This document shows positions 27,217 to 34,636 of a DNA stretch of 34,636 bases, piece after piece. How positions within the stretch are numbered: position 1 is the stretch's first letter; each line of letters starts with the position of its first letter. This DNA comes from a virus, in the IMG/VR virus record IMGVR_UViG_3300009684_000008, positions 1-34,636 of that record. One strand, 5' to 3'. The notes beneath the pieces were generated by a model. The model was given only the letters and a program-made list of their open reading frames with translations, searched no databases and was not told where the DNA came from. The position numbers and the translations under genes are program-made.

Positions 27217-27303
27217 TTTTTTACCACCTAAGTCATTGTGAAGATTGGTACCGCTTTCCCGGCTTGAACGGGAGACCTCTAGATCCACAAAAGGTTAAAA
27301 GGT
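27205..27303. repeat. Candidate integrase arm sites (AAAAGGT) flanking attP
   Basis: AAAAGGT occurs as a direct pair at 27289-27295 and 27297-27303, and inverted (ACCTTTT) at 27205-27211; the outer two share nine of ten bases over AAAAGGTA(G/T)C. They bracket the attP core, as integrase arm or excisionase sites do. Sequence evidence only. Confidence 0.45.
27246..27290 (-). other. attP: attP core: 3' 45 bases of a tRNA-His gene
   Basis: Read on the minus strand: anticodon loop TTGTGGA (anticodon GTG, His) at 27290-27284, 3' anticodon stem TCTAG, variable loop AGGTC, a perfect T-arm TCCCG-TTCAAGC-CGGGA, acceptor AAGCGGT, A73 and CCA (27248-27246). The 5' anticodon strand does not follow (AAGGT instead of TCTAG on the plus strand), so tRNA identity stops in the anticodon loop. 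This is the usual crossover core that restores the host tRNA after integration. A73 rather than C73 is known for alphaproteobacterial tRNA-His. Confidence 0.85.
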
Positions 27304-27348
27304 ATCATCTTTTCAATGTTTTAGCTAAAGGCTACGCAGCCCCCGCCG

Positions 27349-29601
27349 TTAGCGTGGGACACTATCCAAGAGGCCCCGCTGCGTCATCGCCGTCGTGCCC
27401 CCCGTGGCAAGGCTGGTGCCGACCATGGATGCGATAAAGCGGTTCTGTTCAGCCGTAAGTGGCTGGCCGTTCATAGCGCCTTCAATCATCTTCAGCGCAG
27501 CCATGGCCTCTGGCCCCTGCTTCTGGGTCAGGGCTCGCGCGATGTCGGCGTAGACCGCTCGCAGCTGCGCCGCAGTGAATTCTGCCGTCTGGCCTGTGAC
27601 CGCTTGGACCAGCGCTTTAGTTGTATTGATTGGCTCACCGGCCATCGCATTGCCAACAATGCCAGGCGCGATGGTTTCCTGCACATTGGCATCCTGGGCG
27701 GCGCGGCGGAAGGTGCCAGAATTGGCGGCCATCGCCGATCGCACCTTGACCGTCTGATAAGCCTCTTCGATCACGCCATAGAGCTTCTGCGCTTCGTCCT
27801 CGCCGAGAAGCTTGACGATCTTCCGCTTGGCATCATCCGACGACACGGCACCAAGCTCGGACAAGAGCTGGCGGGCATCCAGGTTCGGATCTGACGGCAA
27901 GCGCCGCACGGTGGCCACAAGCTTCCCAAGGTAGAGGCGCACCCCCGACCGCGCGGCCTCGAGCGCCGCGCCTGTGGGCTTCGCGCCCAGGGTCAGCATC
28001 ACATCCTCAGCATTCGTGCTGGGGCTCAGGAGCCCCTGGCCGAGCTTGAAGGCCTGTTGCTCGCCGCTGGCATCGCCCCCCATGAGGACAGCCTTGTCAT
28101 AGGCTGGCACAGCATCGCCAAGGGTTCCGCGCAGTTGCCCGGAGAGCATGGCGCTGCGGCGCGCATCGCTATTCAAGCGGCCCGTTATGGCATCAGTGCC
28201 TGCCTCAACCTGACCCTGAAGGCCACGCTTTAGATAGTCGAGCTGCCGCACAGTGGGCTGCTGGAAGAACTGGACCTTTTGGCCGATCACCCTGCCCTGG
28301 GCATCGCGGACATCCACAATCTTGGCGAGGATCTGAGGGCTGTCCTTGATGCCCTCGGCGATCATGTCTTTGTTGGCCCGGTTGATGGCATCCATCATAT
28401 CCGATGGCGGGACGCGGTCGAGCACATCCTGGACTGCCGCCCCTTCGGGCGTCCCGTAGGGGATTGGCGACGCATGGGCTGCGTCATAGGCCGCTTTGCG
28501 GGGCACCGCGTCGCGCGCTGCCATCTCGGCGATCTTGGTCTTCGGGCCTTCGGGGATATCCCCAAACGTAGAGTTGAGCTGGGTTTCCATGTCGTCGAAA
28601 GACTGCGAGGCGCGGTTCTCGATGGCGGTGCGCGCCTGGGTTCCAGCATGGCCGCCAGATTGCGCGGCAGCATCTAGCAGGGTCTGAGCCGCTGGGCCAG
28701 CGTCTGCCAGCATTCCGCGATCGCCTGCGGCCTGGAGGTTTGGGATGGCTACTCTGAAGTCCCCGCCCATCTCGAATGTCTGCTTGATCACCTTTGCCGC
28801 ATTGGACGAGATCCCAAGGCCTGCGGCAATCTTCGCAATGTCGCTGCGCGCTACATAGCCGATTAGGTTTGTTATGCCCCGTGTGACCGGCACAGCGGCG
28901 GTACCAAGAAGACCCCCACCGATCGCACCAAACTTTGCGCCACTTATCGCATTGTCCGCGCGGCTCTGCGGATCTGTGCCAGACCCATAGCCAGACACGA
29001 AGCCTTCCGTCGCGGCCATAGGGGCAGCCACTGCCCCGCCACGCAGCATCGCTGGGATCATGCGCATACCTGCGGGGCCAGCGATGGCCGTTGTGACTGC
29101 AGCCGGTAGGGCCGCCAAGGCAGCCGCCGAATTGACCACACCGCTGCCGATGTTCGCGGCCATCGACATGTTCGGGTGCTGGCGCTCATAAGCGCCCTGC
29201 ACGGCCCGCAGGTCGCCCTGCTTCGAGCCCATCATCTCATCGGCATATTGGCCGGCAAATGGAACACCCTTGATGTATTGCGAGGCGAAGCCTGCGGCAT
29301 TGCCAGTCTGATTGAGGACGCCCTGGTCAAAGCTGTCGCGCGACTGCTGACCAGGCTCTGCCCCAGCCAAGATGGCTGCGATCCTCGCGGGATCGGTCGT
29401 GCTCATGCCGTTAGATACGAAGTATTGCTGGCCATTGGACCGCTGAAGGACGCGACCATTGTCTGGCAGGCCCTTCTTGATGATCTGCGGCATGGTCTCC
29501 CAGTTCTTCCGCACCAGGGCCAGAGCCTCGTCCTGATTAGCTGCGCGGACCTCGACCTCAAACCCGCCGGGGGTCGATATCGTGAATGTCTTATCTGCCA
29601 T
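27349..29601 (-). CDS. Large internal virion / DNA ejection protein (750 aa)
   Basis: The last and largest gene of the virion cluster. Residues 1-35 (FTISTPGGFEVEVRAANQDEALALVRKN) form a small beta-helix start seen on phage internal proteins. Residues about 140-240 hold Ala/Gly-rich membrane-like stretches (VVNSAAALAALPAAVTTAIA and FGAIGGGLLGTAAVPV), the rest is helical. Proteins like this are packed inside the podovirus head and injected to form a channel across the cell envelope. ATG 29601 overlaps the previous stop (TGATG). A weak hairpin GGCT-ACGC-AGCC (27330-27341) follows its stop. Role inferred from composition and order. Confidence 0.78.
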   Translation of the reverse strand: MADKTFTISTPGGFEVEVRAANQDEALALVRKNWETMPQIIKKGLPDNGRVLQRSNGQQYFVSNGMSTTDPARIAAILAGAEPGQQSRDSFDQGVLNQTGNAAGFASQYIKGVPFAGQYADEMMGSKQGDLRAVQGAYERQHPNMSMAANIGSGVVNSAAALAALPAAVTTAIAGPAGMRMIPAMLRGGAVAAPMAATEGFVSGYGSGTDPQSRADNAISGAKFGAIGGGLLGTAAVPVTRGITNLIGYVARSDIAKIAAGLGISSNAAKVIKQTFEMGGDFRVAIPNLQAAGDRGMLADAGPAAQTLLDAAAQSGGHAGTQARTAIENRASQSFDDMETQLNSTFGDIPEGPKTKIAEMAARDAVPRKAAYDAAHASPIPYGTPEGAAVQDVLDRVPPSDMMDAINRANKDMIAEGIKDSPQILAKIVDVRDAQGRVIGQKVQFFQQPTVRQLDYLKRGLQGQVEAGTDAITGRLNSDARRSAMLSGQLRGTLGDAVPAYDKAVLMGGDASGEQQAFKLGQGLLSPSTNAEDVMLTLGAKPTGAALEAARSGVRLYLGKLVATVRRLPSDPNLDARQLLSELGAVSSDDAKRKIVKLLGEDEAQKLYGVIEEAYQTVKVRSAMAANSGTFRRAAQDANVQETIAPGIVGNAMAGEPINTTKALVQAVTGQTAEFTAAQLRAVYADIARALTQKQGPEAMAALKMIEGAMNGQPLTAEQNRFIASMVGTSLATGGTTAMTQRGLLDSVPR

Positions 29602-30977
29602 CAGTTTGACCCCGTCACTGCAAAGCCATCACCGGCAGGGGCCGGAGCTGCGGAAGCGCCCGCGCCGCCCGCGCCGCCCGCGCCCCCGGCTGCGGCGTAA
29701 GCGGCGCTTGCAATTGGGTCATTGCCGATCTTCTGCCATATCTCTTTGATGATCTTCAGGTTCGCAATAAGCCGTTCGGGGCTGGTGTTCTGCTTCACTG
29801 CCGAAAGGCTGTTTGCAAGTAGATCGAGCTCGCGCTCAGAGACGCCGCCAAGCGCGCCACCAGTCTTAGAGGCATCCCGCATTGCCTGCAGGCGACCGAA
29901 TGCGATGTTTGAGGTGATCGTGTCGAGGGTATTTTTAACATCCACGGCCTCTTGATTAAGGCCCCAATCTGCGAGCTTAGAGCCGATGATGCCAGACTGC
30001 GGCAGCGAAAACAGGCCTTGGTCGCCTAGCATGCCAGGCTTGCCGTCCGCCCCGATCAAGCTGTCGATCGCGCCGATGGCCGCATCGCTGTAAACACCAG
30101 CGATCTTTGTTTTTGATGAAGCTGCTGCGGAGGCATTCGCGGCGTCGATTGCCGCAGGGGTGCCACCGATTATTCCGGCCATTGGCATTCCGTCTTTGTC
30201 AGTCTTGACAGATCCATCAGGATTGCGCATCCAAGCCATGTTCGTAGGTGCAGCACCATAATCTGTGCCGGTAGGCCCGACATTAACGGTCGTGCCGCCA
30301 CTGCCAGCCTGGGCTTGCTTCAGGGCATCTTCTGGGGTCATTTTGAAGGCGGGGCCCATGAAGTATTCAACGCGCTTCTGCAGCTCCGTGCGGTTATCAG
30401 GCGGCGGGGTTTTGGTTGCCTGGTACTCCATGAAATTGCCCGGGAAGCCTTGCTGCTTTGCTAAGTTGAACTCGGCTATGTCGTCCGTCGGCTTTGCCGC
30501 CGGATCTTTATCCGTTGCAAACTTCCATGCCGTCGCGGGATCGATGGTGCCCGCTGCAAGCGCATCTGCGGCCTGCATTGCCTGCGGTGTGCCCATTGCC
30601 CTGAGAGTGGCAACGGTGCGGTTGGCGATGCCTTCTGTCTTCAGATCAGCAGCATTCGGATCTACCGCCATGCCCATCTGCACCGCAGTTGCCGCATCGA
30701 TGCTGCCGCTTTCAAGCGCGGCTGCGGCTTTGTTGCCCTGGGCGGTGCCCAGAGACTTCAGCCATGCCACGGGCTTATTGGTGTCCTGATCGGCTTGCCG
30801 CTTGTCCAGATCACCCTGGAGCATGCTCATCAGGCCACGGTTCGGGTTCATCGTCATGCCCTCGAGGCCGATGGCCAAGCGCTTGAAGCGGTCCCGGTTG
30901 TCAGGGCTGAACAGGCCGCCGAGGAGGCCCTGGCGCTGCGGCGCAGCCTGTGCGGGTGGGTTAACCAATGGCAACAT
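29601..30977 (-). CDS. Internal virion protein (458 aa)
   Basis: I choose ATG 30977 (MLPLVNPPAQAAPQRQGLLG), two bases after the transglycosylase stop; the longer frame overlaps that gene. It begins like internal core proteins (GGLFSPDNRDRFKRLAIGLEG), has Ala-rich helical repeats (residues about 70-150) and a conserved-looking C-terminal part (residues about 320-430: QRLQ-like FGRLQAMRDASKTGGALGGV and SERELDLLANSLSAVKQ). The last 25 residues are Gly/Ala/Pro-rich. It sits between a transglycosylase and the largest internal protein, matching the ejection-protein sets of podoviruses. Confidence 0.75.
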   Translation of the reverse strand: MLPLVNPPAQAAPQRQGLLGGLFSPDNRDRFKRLAIGLEGMTMNPNRGLMSMLQGDLDKRQADQDTNKPVAWLKSLGTAQGNKAAAALESGSIDAATAVQMGMAVDPNAADLKTEGIANRTVATLRAMGTPQAMQAADALAAGTIDPATAWKFATDKDPAAKPTDDIAEFNLAKQQGFPGNFMEYQATKTPPPDNRTELQKRVEYFMGPAFKMTPEDALKQAQAGSGGTTVNVGPTGTDYGAAPTNMAWMRNPDGSVKTDKDGMPMAGIIGGTPAAIDAANASAAASSKTKIAGVYSDAAIGAIDSLIGADGKPGMLGDQGLFSLPQSGIIGSKLADWGLNQEAVDVKNTLDTITSNIAFGRLQAMRDASKTGGALGGVSERELDLLANSLSAVKQNTSPERLIANLKIIKEIWQKIGNDPIASAAYAAAGGAGGAGGAGASAAPAPAGDGFAVTGSN

Positions 30978-30979
30978 CT

Positions 30980-31624
30980 TCAGCCCCCAAACAATGCAAG
31001 CAGGCCACGCTTGAACGGGCTCTGCTGCTTCTTCCAATCTTCGATCGATGCCACTTGCTGCGGCGTCTGCTTGTCGAAGCCCTTGAACAGGCCGACGATG
31101 TTATCGAGGCCGGAGTTCGACGCCGGGTCAGTGTAGCCACGGTTAGTCATCATCTTTTCAAACGGCGACATGCCCTTGTAAGGGTTCGCCGGTGGCTGCA
31201 GTGTCGGCGCATTCATCGGCATGTCAGGCGCATAAGTAGACGGGCGGTCGCCCGTAGGCCCACCATTTGCGCCCAAGATCTTCGCCACATAGTGCTGCGT
31301 TTCAGCGTAGGGCGGAATGCCACCATACTTTGAGACAGCTCCGGGTCCTGCATTATAGGCCGCCAAAGCCAATGGCCAGGAGCCAAACTTGGCGTATTGC
31401 TGCGCTAGGTAACGCGCTGACCCTTCGACGTTCTGATAGGGGTCTGATGGATCGACGCCAAGCTCCCTAGCCGTGCCAGGCATGAGCTGACCGACACCGC
31501 TGGCACCCTTGGGCGACACGGCGCTTTGGTCAAAGCCGCTCTCTTGGCCGATCATGCGCAGGAAGATATCGGGCGGGATACCCTTCCGTTGCGCTTCGGC
31601 AATGGCGTATTCGCGCAGATCCAT
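30980..31624 (-). CDS. Virion-associated lytic transglycosylase (214 aa)
   Basis: ATG 31624 overlaps the previous stop by one base (TGATG); the frame upstream is a shadow of that gene. Residues 15-110 are a goose-type/SLT domain: Glu28 in [10 protein letters not shown] is the catalytic acid, followed by [19 protein letters not shown] and [18 protein letters not shown]. The tail is a flexible Pro-rich linker then a helical part. Such proteins are injected with the DNA and open the peptidoglycan locally so the phage can pass its genome. It is distinct from the M15 endolysin used for lysis. Confidence 0.9.
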   Translation of the reverse strand: MDLREYAIAEAQRKGIPPDIFLRMIGQESGFDQSAVSPKGASGVGQLMPGTARELGVDPSDPYQNVEGSARYLAQQYAKFGSWPLALAAYNAGPGAVSKYGGIPPYAETQHYVAKILGANGGPTGDRPSTYAPDMPMNAPTLQPPANPYKGMSPFEKMMTNRGYTDPASNSGLDNIVGLFKGFDKQTPQQVASIEDWKKQQSPFKRGLLALFGG

Positions 31625-32376
31625 CAGAGCAGGCCAGCGGCCAGGGTGAGGTATTGCATCAAGCCAGGGTTCTGGCTGCTTGTCGTTGTGCTCTGGCCCA
31701 TATTCGCACCGCTTAGGCCAGCGTTGCTTATGGCAGATGCCGCCGCAGGAGCGCCTGTATAGCCCTGCCACTGGGCCTTGGCGGCATCGATGAGCTGCTG
31801 CATCGCTGCCTGCTGCTGGTTGCCCTGAGCCAACTGATTATTCCCAAGCTGCTGGCCAAAGCCGAAGCCCTGCCCTGCCAACTGCGACTGCATGCTCTGT
31901 TGGCCCTGTGCGGCCCCCAGGGCGCTATTCCAACCCTGCATATTCATATTGGCCGAGGTGTCTGCAAGCTGCTTTGCGAAGGCCGCATTGGTGGCTCCTT
32001 CGGCCACGCCATGGCGAGACCCGCCGAAGGCATGCGCTGCGGTGGCCTGTGCGCCAAGCTGGCCCATGGCCGTCTGCTGGGCTGTGCCAATATCATTCAT
32101 CGTGTTGCCCAGCACTTGCTGCTGGTAAGGGTTCATGAATGCCCCGATGTTGGGGCCTGCCAAGGCTTGGCCATAGGCCCCGGCGGCTTGGTCATAGACA
32201 TTGGGCGCAGTTGTCGGCGCGTAGGTTGGCGCGGGCGCAGTCCCATAAGTCGGCGCCGCGGGGCTCGCGGCTGGGGTAGTTGTGCCGGGATTGCCGCCAT
32301 TATGCTGGCCGATGTTTGCGACTTGGCCGCCGCCCTTGCCGCCCATGGCGGGCGATCCGCTTGCTGAACCAGCCAT
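31624..32376 (-). CDS. Internal virion protein, Gln/Ala/Gly-rich (250 aa)
   Basis: A low-complexity N-terminal 70 residues rich in Gly, Pro, Thr and Ala, then a core with [18 protein letters not shown] and [20 protein letters not shown], a motif pattern I know from internal virion proteins of marine and related podoviruses. The C-terminal half is Gln-rich ([20 protein letters not shown]). No signal peptide. It is coupled to the transglycosylase gene and probably co-injected or packed near the portal. Confidence 0.73.
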   Translation of the reverse strand: MAGSASGSPAMGGKGGGQVANIGQHNGGNPGTTTPAASPAAPTYGTAPAPTYAPTTAPNVYDQAAGAYGQALAGPNIGAFMNPYQQQVLGNTMNDIGTAQQTAMGQLGAQATAAHAFGGSRHGVAEGATNAAFAKQLADTSANMNMQGWNSALGAAQGQQSMQSQLAGQGFGFGQQLGNNQLAQGNQQQAAMQQLIDAAKAQWQGYTGAPAAASAISNAGLSGANMGQSTTTSSQNPGLMQYLTLAAGLL

Positions 32377-32398
32377 TATTTGCTTTCCTTGTTCGGTG

Positions 32399-33127
32399 TC
32401 ATTTCGGACGAGCCTGGGGCGTGTTGGCAGCTGTAGGCGATCCCTGAGAGCTCACCGCATTTCGAACATCTGCAGCGATGGTATTCTTCCAACTGCCGGG
32501 GTCATTGGTATTCACACCGCCAGGCAGATATGAGCCAACGGTGTTTGCAAAGTTCCCGCTGCCGCCACTACCTGAAGCGCCGCTCATGCCTTGGCCACCA
32601 TCACCACCGTCAATGCGTGCCATCATGGCATTCAGCGCTTCGGCCCCGGTCAAATGAGTAGTGCCGCCGCCTCCGCCGCTTCTGCTGCTTCCGCCCTTCC
32701 CTCCCATCCCACCGCTGTGCCCGCTGCCACCACCCGAAGCGGCCCCAGATTGTGGGTTCACAAAGAGCGAGCTGATCGCAGCAAATTGGCCAGGGTTGGC
32801 TGCCTTAAAGGCATCGAGGGCCTGTTGATACATAGGGTGCGAGCTATAGCCCTGGGTTCCATCTGCAAAGGTCTGGGCTTGCGGCATTCCCGCCATCGGG
32901 TCTGCTGGGCTCGCCATGCCGAAGGCATTGGCCCCGTGGGCTGTGTTCGCGAAGGCAGCCTGCTGCGTGCCGTTAAAGGCCGCAACGTCAGGGCCGTAAT
33001 ATGGCGTATAGCCAATCTCAGAGACCTTGTTAGCCTTGGCGATGTTCGCCTGCGCTGCATCCTGCAGCCATTGCGGGATCGTCACTTTGGAAGTTGTGCT
33101 TCCGCCCTTACCGCCTCCACCGCCCAT
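32399..33127 (-). CDS. Internal virion-type protein, Gly-rich (242 aa)
   Basis: The N-terminus (MGGGGGKGGSTTSKVTIPQW) leads into LQDAAQANIAKANKVSEIGY and YGPDVAAFNGTQQAAFANTA, the usual core of small internal core proteins of podoviruses. It shares a glycine-rich beginning with the next gene product. The middle and end are Ser/Gly-rich linkers. It is placed between the GNAT-like gene and the Gln-rich internal protein, and likely belongs to the inner core of the virion. Confidence 0.7.
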   Translation of the reverse strand: MGGGGGKGGSTTSKVTIPQWLQDAAQANIAKANKVSEIGYTPYYGPDVAAFNGTQQAAFANTAHGANAFGMASPADPMAGMPQAQTFADGTQGYSSHPMYQQALDAFKAANPGQFAAISSLFVNPQSGAASGGGSGHSGGMGGKGGSSRSGGGGGTTHLTGAEALNAMMARIDGGDGGQGMSGASGSGGSGNFANTVGSYLPGGVNTNDPGSWKNTIAADVRNAVSSQGSPTAANTPQARPK

Positions 33128-33129
33128 GC

Positions 33130-33495
33130 TTATATCTCCTTTTCGAGCACGGTCATGACCGGCTTGTATCCGTATTTAGCGAGCACTCGCCGCCAGCCGT
33201 CTCGACCTGCGATCGTCATGCTCACGCATCCTTGTGTCTTGCCCCACGCGACAGCGCTGTCGATCATGTCTATGATCTGGTCCATATCGCCTCCAGCGAG
33301 AAAAACATGCAGGACGTTCTTCTTAGGGTATAGCACAACCTCAGTGACCGCGCATCCTCGCGGGGCAGGCCAGAGCTGCATCCGCCCAGCGACGATGCTC
33401 TCGGCCACATCCTCGAAGACATGCGTGCCACCGGCATATGCCAGAGCATCCTCGACCCATGGGCGGCAGCGATAGAGCTCTTCTGCCAAGGTCAT
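33130..33495 (-). CDS. GNAT-like virion protein (121 aa)
   Basis: The pattern RPWVEDALAYAGGTHVFEDV, an ALTEVVLYPKKNVLHVFL-like beta pair (here CAVTEVVLYPKKNVLHVFLA), GGDMDQI, then CVSMTIAGRDGWRRVLAKYG matches small GNAT-fold proteins that occur beside tail genes in podoviruses of T7 and related types. The acetyl-CoA-binding loop is not clear, so it may be a structural relic of the fold rather than an active enzyme. Its start overlaps the 68-aa gene's stop (ATGA-like). Confidence 0.72.
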   Translation of the reverse strand: MTLAEELYRCRPWVEDALAYAGGTHVFEDVAESIVAGRMQLWPAPRGCAVTEVVLYPKKNVLHVFLAGGDMDQIIDMIDSAVAWGKTQGCVSMTIAGRDGWRRVLAKYGYKPVMTVLEKEI

Positions 33496-33698
33496 GCTGT
33501 CACCGCCGTCAGGACACCGGCATTGCTGACGGCCAGCGCGTAGCGCGTGCCGTTTGGCGAGGTCACGATGAGGCGAGCCTTGCCAATCTCCACATCGCGG
33601 TTGCGCTTATGGTTAAGCTGATCTGCCTTTTCAATCTGACTGAGCACTTCCTGCTGTTCGCTGGCCGAGTAACGATCGGCGGCATGCTTTAACTTCAT
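33492..33698 (-). CDS. Small neck- or tail-region protein (68 aa)
   Basis: ATG 33698 overlaps the stop of the 491-aa gene (ATGA). The N-terminal half is a charged helix (EQQEVLSQIEKADQLNHKRN), the second a small beta sheet (RDVEIGKARLIVTSPNGTRY, then ALAVSNAGVLTAVTA). Similar small proteins sit here in related podoviruses, as I recall. Role unknown, probably in neck assembly. Confidence 0.7.
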   Translation of the reverse strand: MKLKHAADRYSASEQQEVLSQIEKADQLNHKRNRDVEIGKARLIVTSPNGTRYALAVSNAGVLTAVTA

Positions 33699-34636
33699 CG
33701 GCCTGATCCTTGCCGCACATCAAGGCGCGGGATGCCAAAGCGCCAATCGGCGAGGCGTGCGCCGGTCACGCGCATTGTTGTCTGCCGCCCAGTGAAGCGG
33801 ACAGATGTGGGATTAGCGAGGCTGTAGGGGCCGTAGGATCTGACCACATCGTTCGGGTGGAAGCGGGTGCCAAAAGTCAGGGTCACATCGCCTTGCGTCA
33901 TCTCGTCTGGGATAAGCTGCACGGCGCTCATAACTGCATCGCCAGATCCGATCTCGATCGGACCGCTTTGGGCGTAGACTGATGCCCCGCCGTAAGACAG
34001 GCCCTTTTCGTGATTGTAGGCCCCGCCGCCGGTGGTCCACCAGATCGGGGTCGAGAGCACGCCAGCGTCTACGCCAGCCGTGCGGACCATTGAGCCGATT
34101 GACCAGTGGTTTTCTTGGTAATTATAGATCACATAGCGATCGACCTCAGTGCTGCCACCGCTTGGGTAGAACCACCAAATCTCACCATATTTCAAATTTG
34201 AGACACCCCAGGCTTTGCTTGCCTGCGCCGAGTTCATGTTGTTGAAGACGTAGTCGGCAATATCGCTTGGCACTTCCTGCACGGCTCCACCGGCGTATCG
34301 ATAAAAGCCATTGCCTCCCATCCAGAAGACCCCGGCATCGACCGAGACGGCTGTTTTGCGGGAGACTGCGCCGCAGCTCTGGCCGACACGCTCAAACCCG
34401 TAGACGTAGGGCGGGCCTTCATAAGTCATCGTATGAGCGTCAAGGTCAGTTAGGATCAGGGTCTGGCCGCGTGCGCGTATAGCCTGCATGATCTGGCCAG
34501 AGGTCTGCAGCTCAAGATCGCCAGCCTCGTTTGTTGAGGCGGCAGTCCAGACGGTGTTATTCTCGCGGCCAGACCACTGGACAAGCCGGGGGTTGCCACC
34601 TGCCCCAAGGGCTACCAGAAAGCGCTCCTCGGTGAC
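33695..34636 (-). CDS. Stopper/tail-tube-like virion protein, C-terminal part (starts beyond the join)
   Basis: The 3' part of the 491-aa protein whose start is ATG 657 on the other end of the contig. Codons at 34514-34636 duplicate codons at 1-123; below 34513 the frame continues ELQTSGQI then MQAIRARGQTLILTDLDAHT to a TGA at 33695-33697. The ATG at 34489 is internal, not the start. Motif-like parts include SVDAGVFWMGGNGFYRYAGG and VTLTFGTRFHPNDVVRSYGP, beta-rich, fitting a ring-forming neck or tail hub protein. Residues after the join were read in one frame with no stop, which supports the circular closure. Confidence 0.85.
   Translation of the reverse strand, partial: VTEERFLVALGAGGNPRLVQWSGRENNTVWTAASTNEAGDLELQTSGQIMQAIRARGQTLILTDLDAHTMTYEGPPYVYGFERVGQSCGAVSRKTAVSVDAGVFWMGGNGFYRYAGGAVQEVPSDIADYVFNNMNSAQASKAWGVSNLKYGEIWWFYPSGGSTEVDRYVIYNYQENHWSIGSMVRTAGVDAGVLSTPIWWTTGGGAYNHEKGLSYGGASVYAQSGPIEIGSGDAVMSAVQLIPDEMTQGDVTLTFGTRFHPNDVVRSYGPYSLANPTSVRFTGRQTTMRVTGARLADWRFGIPRLDVRQGSGR
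34514..34636. repeat. Terminal direct repeat, right copy (circular closure)
   Basis: Identical over all 123 bases to positions 1-123. See the left copy. It should be removed once when the genome is closed or counted. Confidence 0.95.

Noticed and set aside
27246-27290. A complete tRNA gene
   Set aside because: Only the part from the anticodon loop to CCA is present; the D-arm, 5' acceptor and 5' anticodon strand are missing.
27201-27437. 78-codon plus-strand frame over attP
   Set aside because: It translates the tRNA segment and ends inside the ejection-protein gene; no ribosome-binding site.
1-34636. Diversity-generating retroelement, as in BPP-1
   Set aside because: The head genes recall BPP-1, but no reverse transcriptase gene or template repeat was seen on either strand.

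Overview
The window is one complete, circularly closed temperate phage genome, or its provirus form, read from an arbitrary start. Bases 1-123 recur exactly as bases 34514-34636, so the unique unit is 34,513 bp, and one 491-codon gene runs unbroken across the join. The DNA is GC-rich by eye. The virion genes (SU10/BPP-1-type portal, scaffold, capsid and adaptor, three large internal virion proteins plus a soluble lytic transglycosylase, no tape measure, sheath or major tail protein) point to a short-tailed podovirus resembling the BPP-1/HMO-2011 groups. The host is probably an alphaproteobacterium. The phage attachment site carries the 3' end of a tRNA-His gene with A73 before CCA, an alphaproteobacterial trait, and several accessory families (Sak4-like ATPase, DUF6378) are common in phages of that class.

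Layout. (1) About 27.35 kb through the join and down to 12.1 kb, minus strand: internal virion proteins, GNAT-like protein, stopper/tail protein, tail fibre and its partner, adaptor, head proteins, capsid, scaffold, portal, then a lysis cassette (Cys-rich protein, overlapping spanins, holin, M15 endolysin, PD-(D/E)XK protein, small membrane protein), a 569-aa probable internal protein and the two terminase subunits. (2) 14.3-14.9 kb: a gene-free stretch rich in hairpins upstream of the small terminase gene. (3) 14.9-18.4 kb, minus strand: small early genes led by a Cro-like regulator and a RuvC-type resolvase. (4) 18.55-25.16 kb, plus strand: early operon of small unknown proteins, then a recombination/replication module (Sak4-like ATPase, SSB-like protein, a protein with an SSB-type C-terminal tip, Cas4/RecB-like nuclease, Toprim primase-helicase split by a -1 frameshift). 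(5) 25.16-27.3 kb: S24-type repressor, tyrosine integrase and attP.

Regulation. An 11-bp operator-like palindrome, ACCR-NNN-YGGT, occurs three times between the Cro-like gene and the plus-strand operon, twice in an internal promoter before the Sak4 gene, and once between repressor and integrase. This suggests one regulator controls the early, recombination and lysogeny promoters together. The S24 repressor has lost both residues expected at its self-cleavage dyad, so induction is unlikely to be by RecA-stimulated self-cleavage.

Family assignments were made from memory of motifs and gene order, without database searches. Several tiny genes were found by reading frames and ribosome-binding sites by eye.
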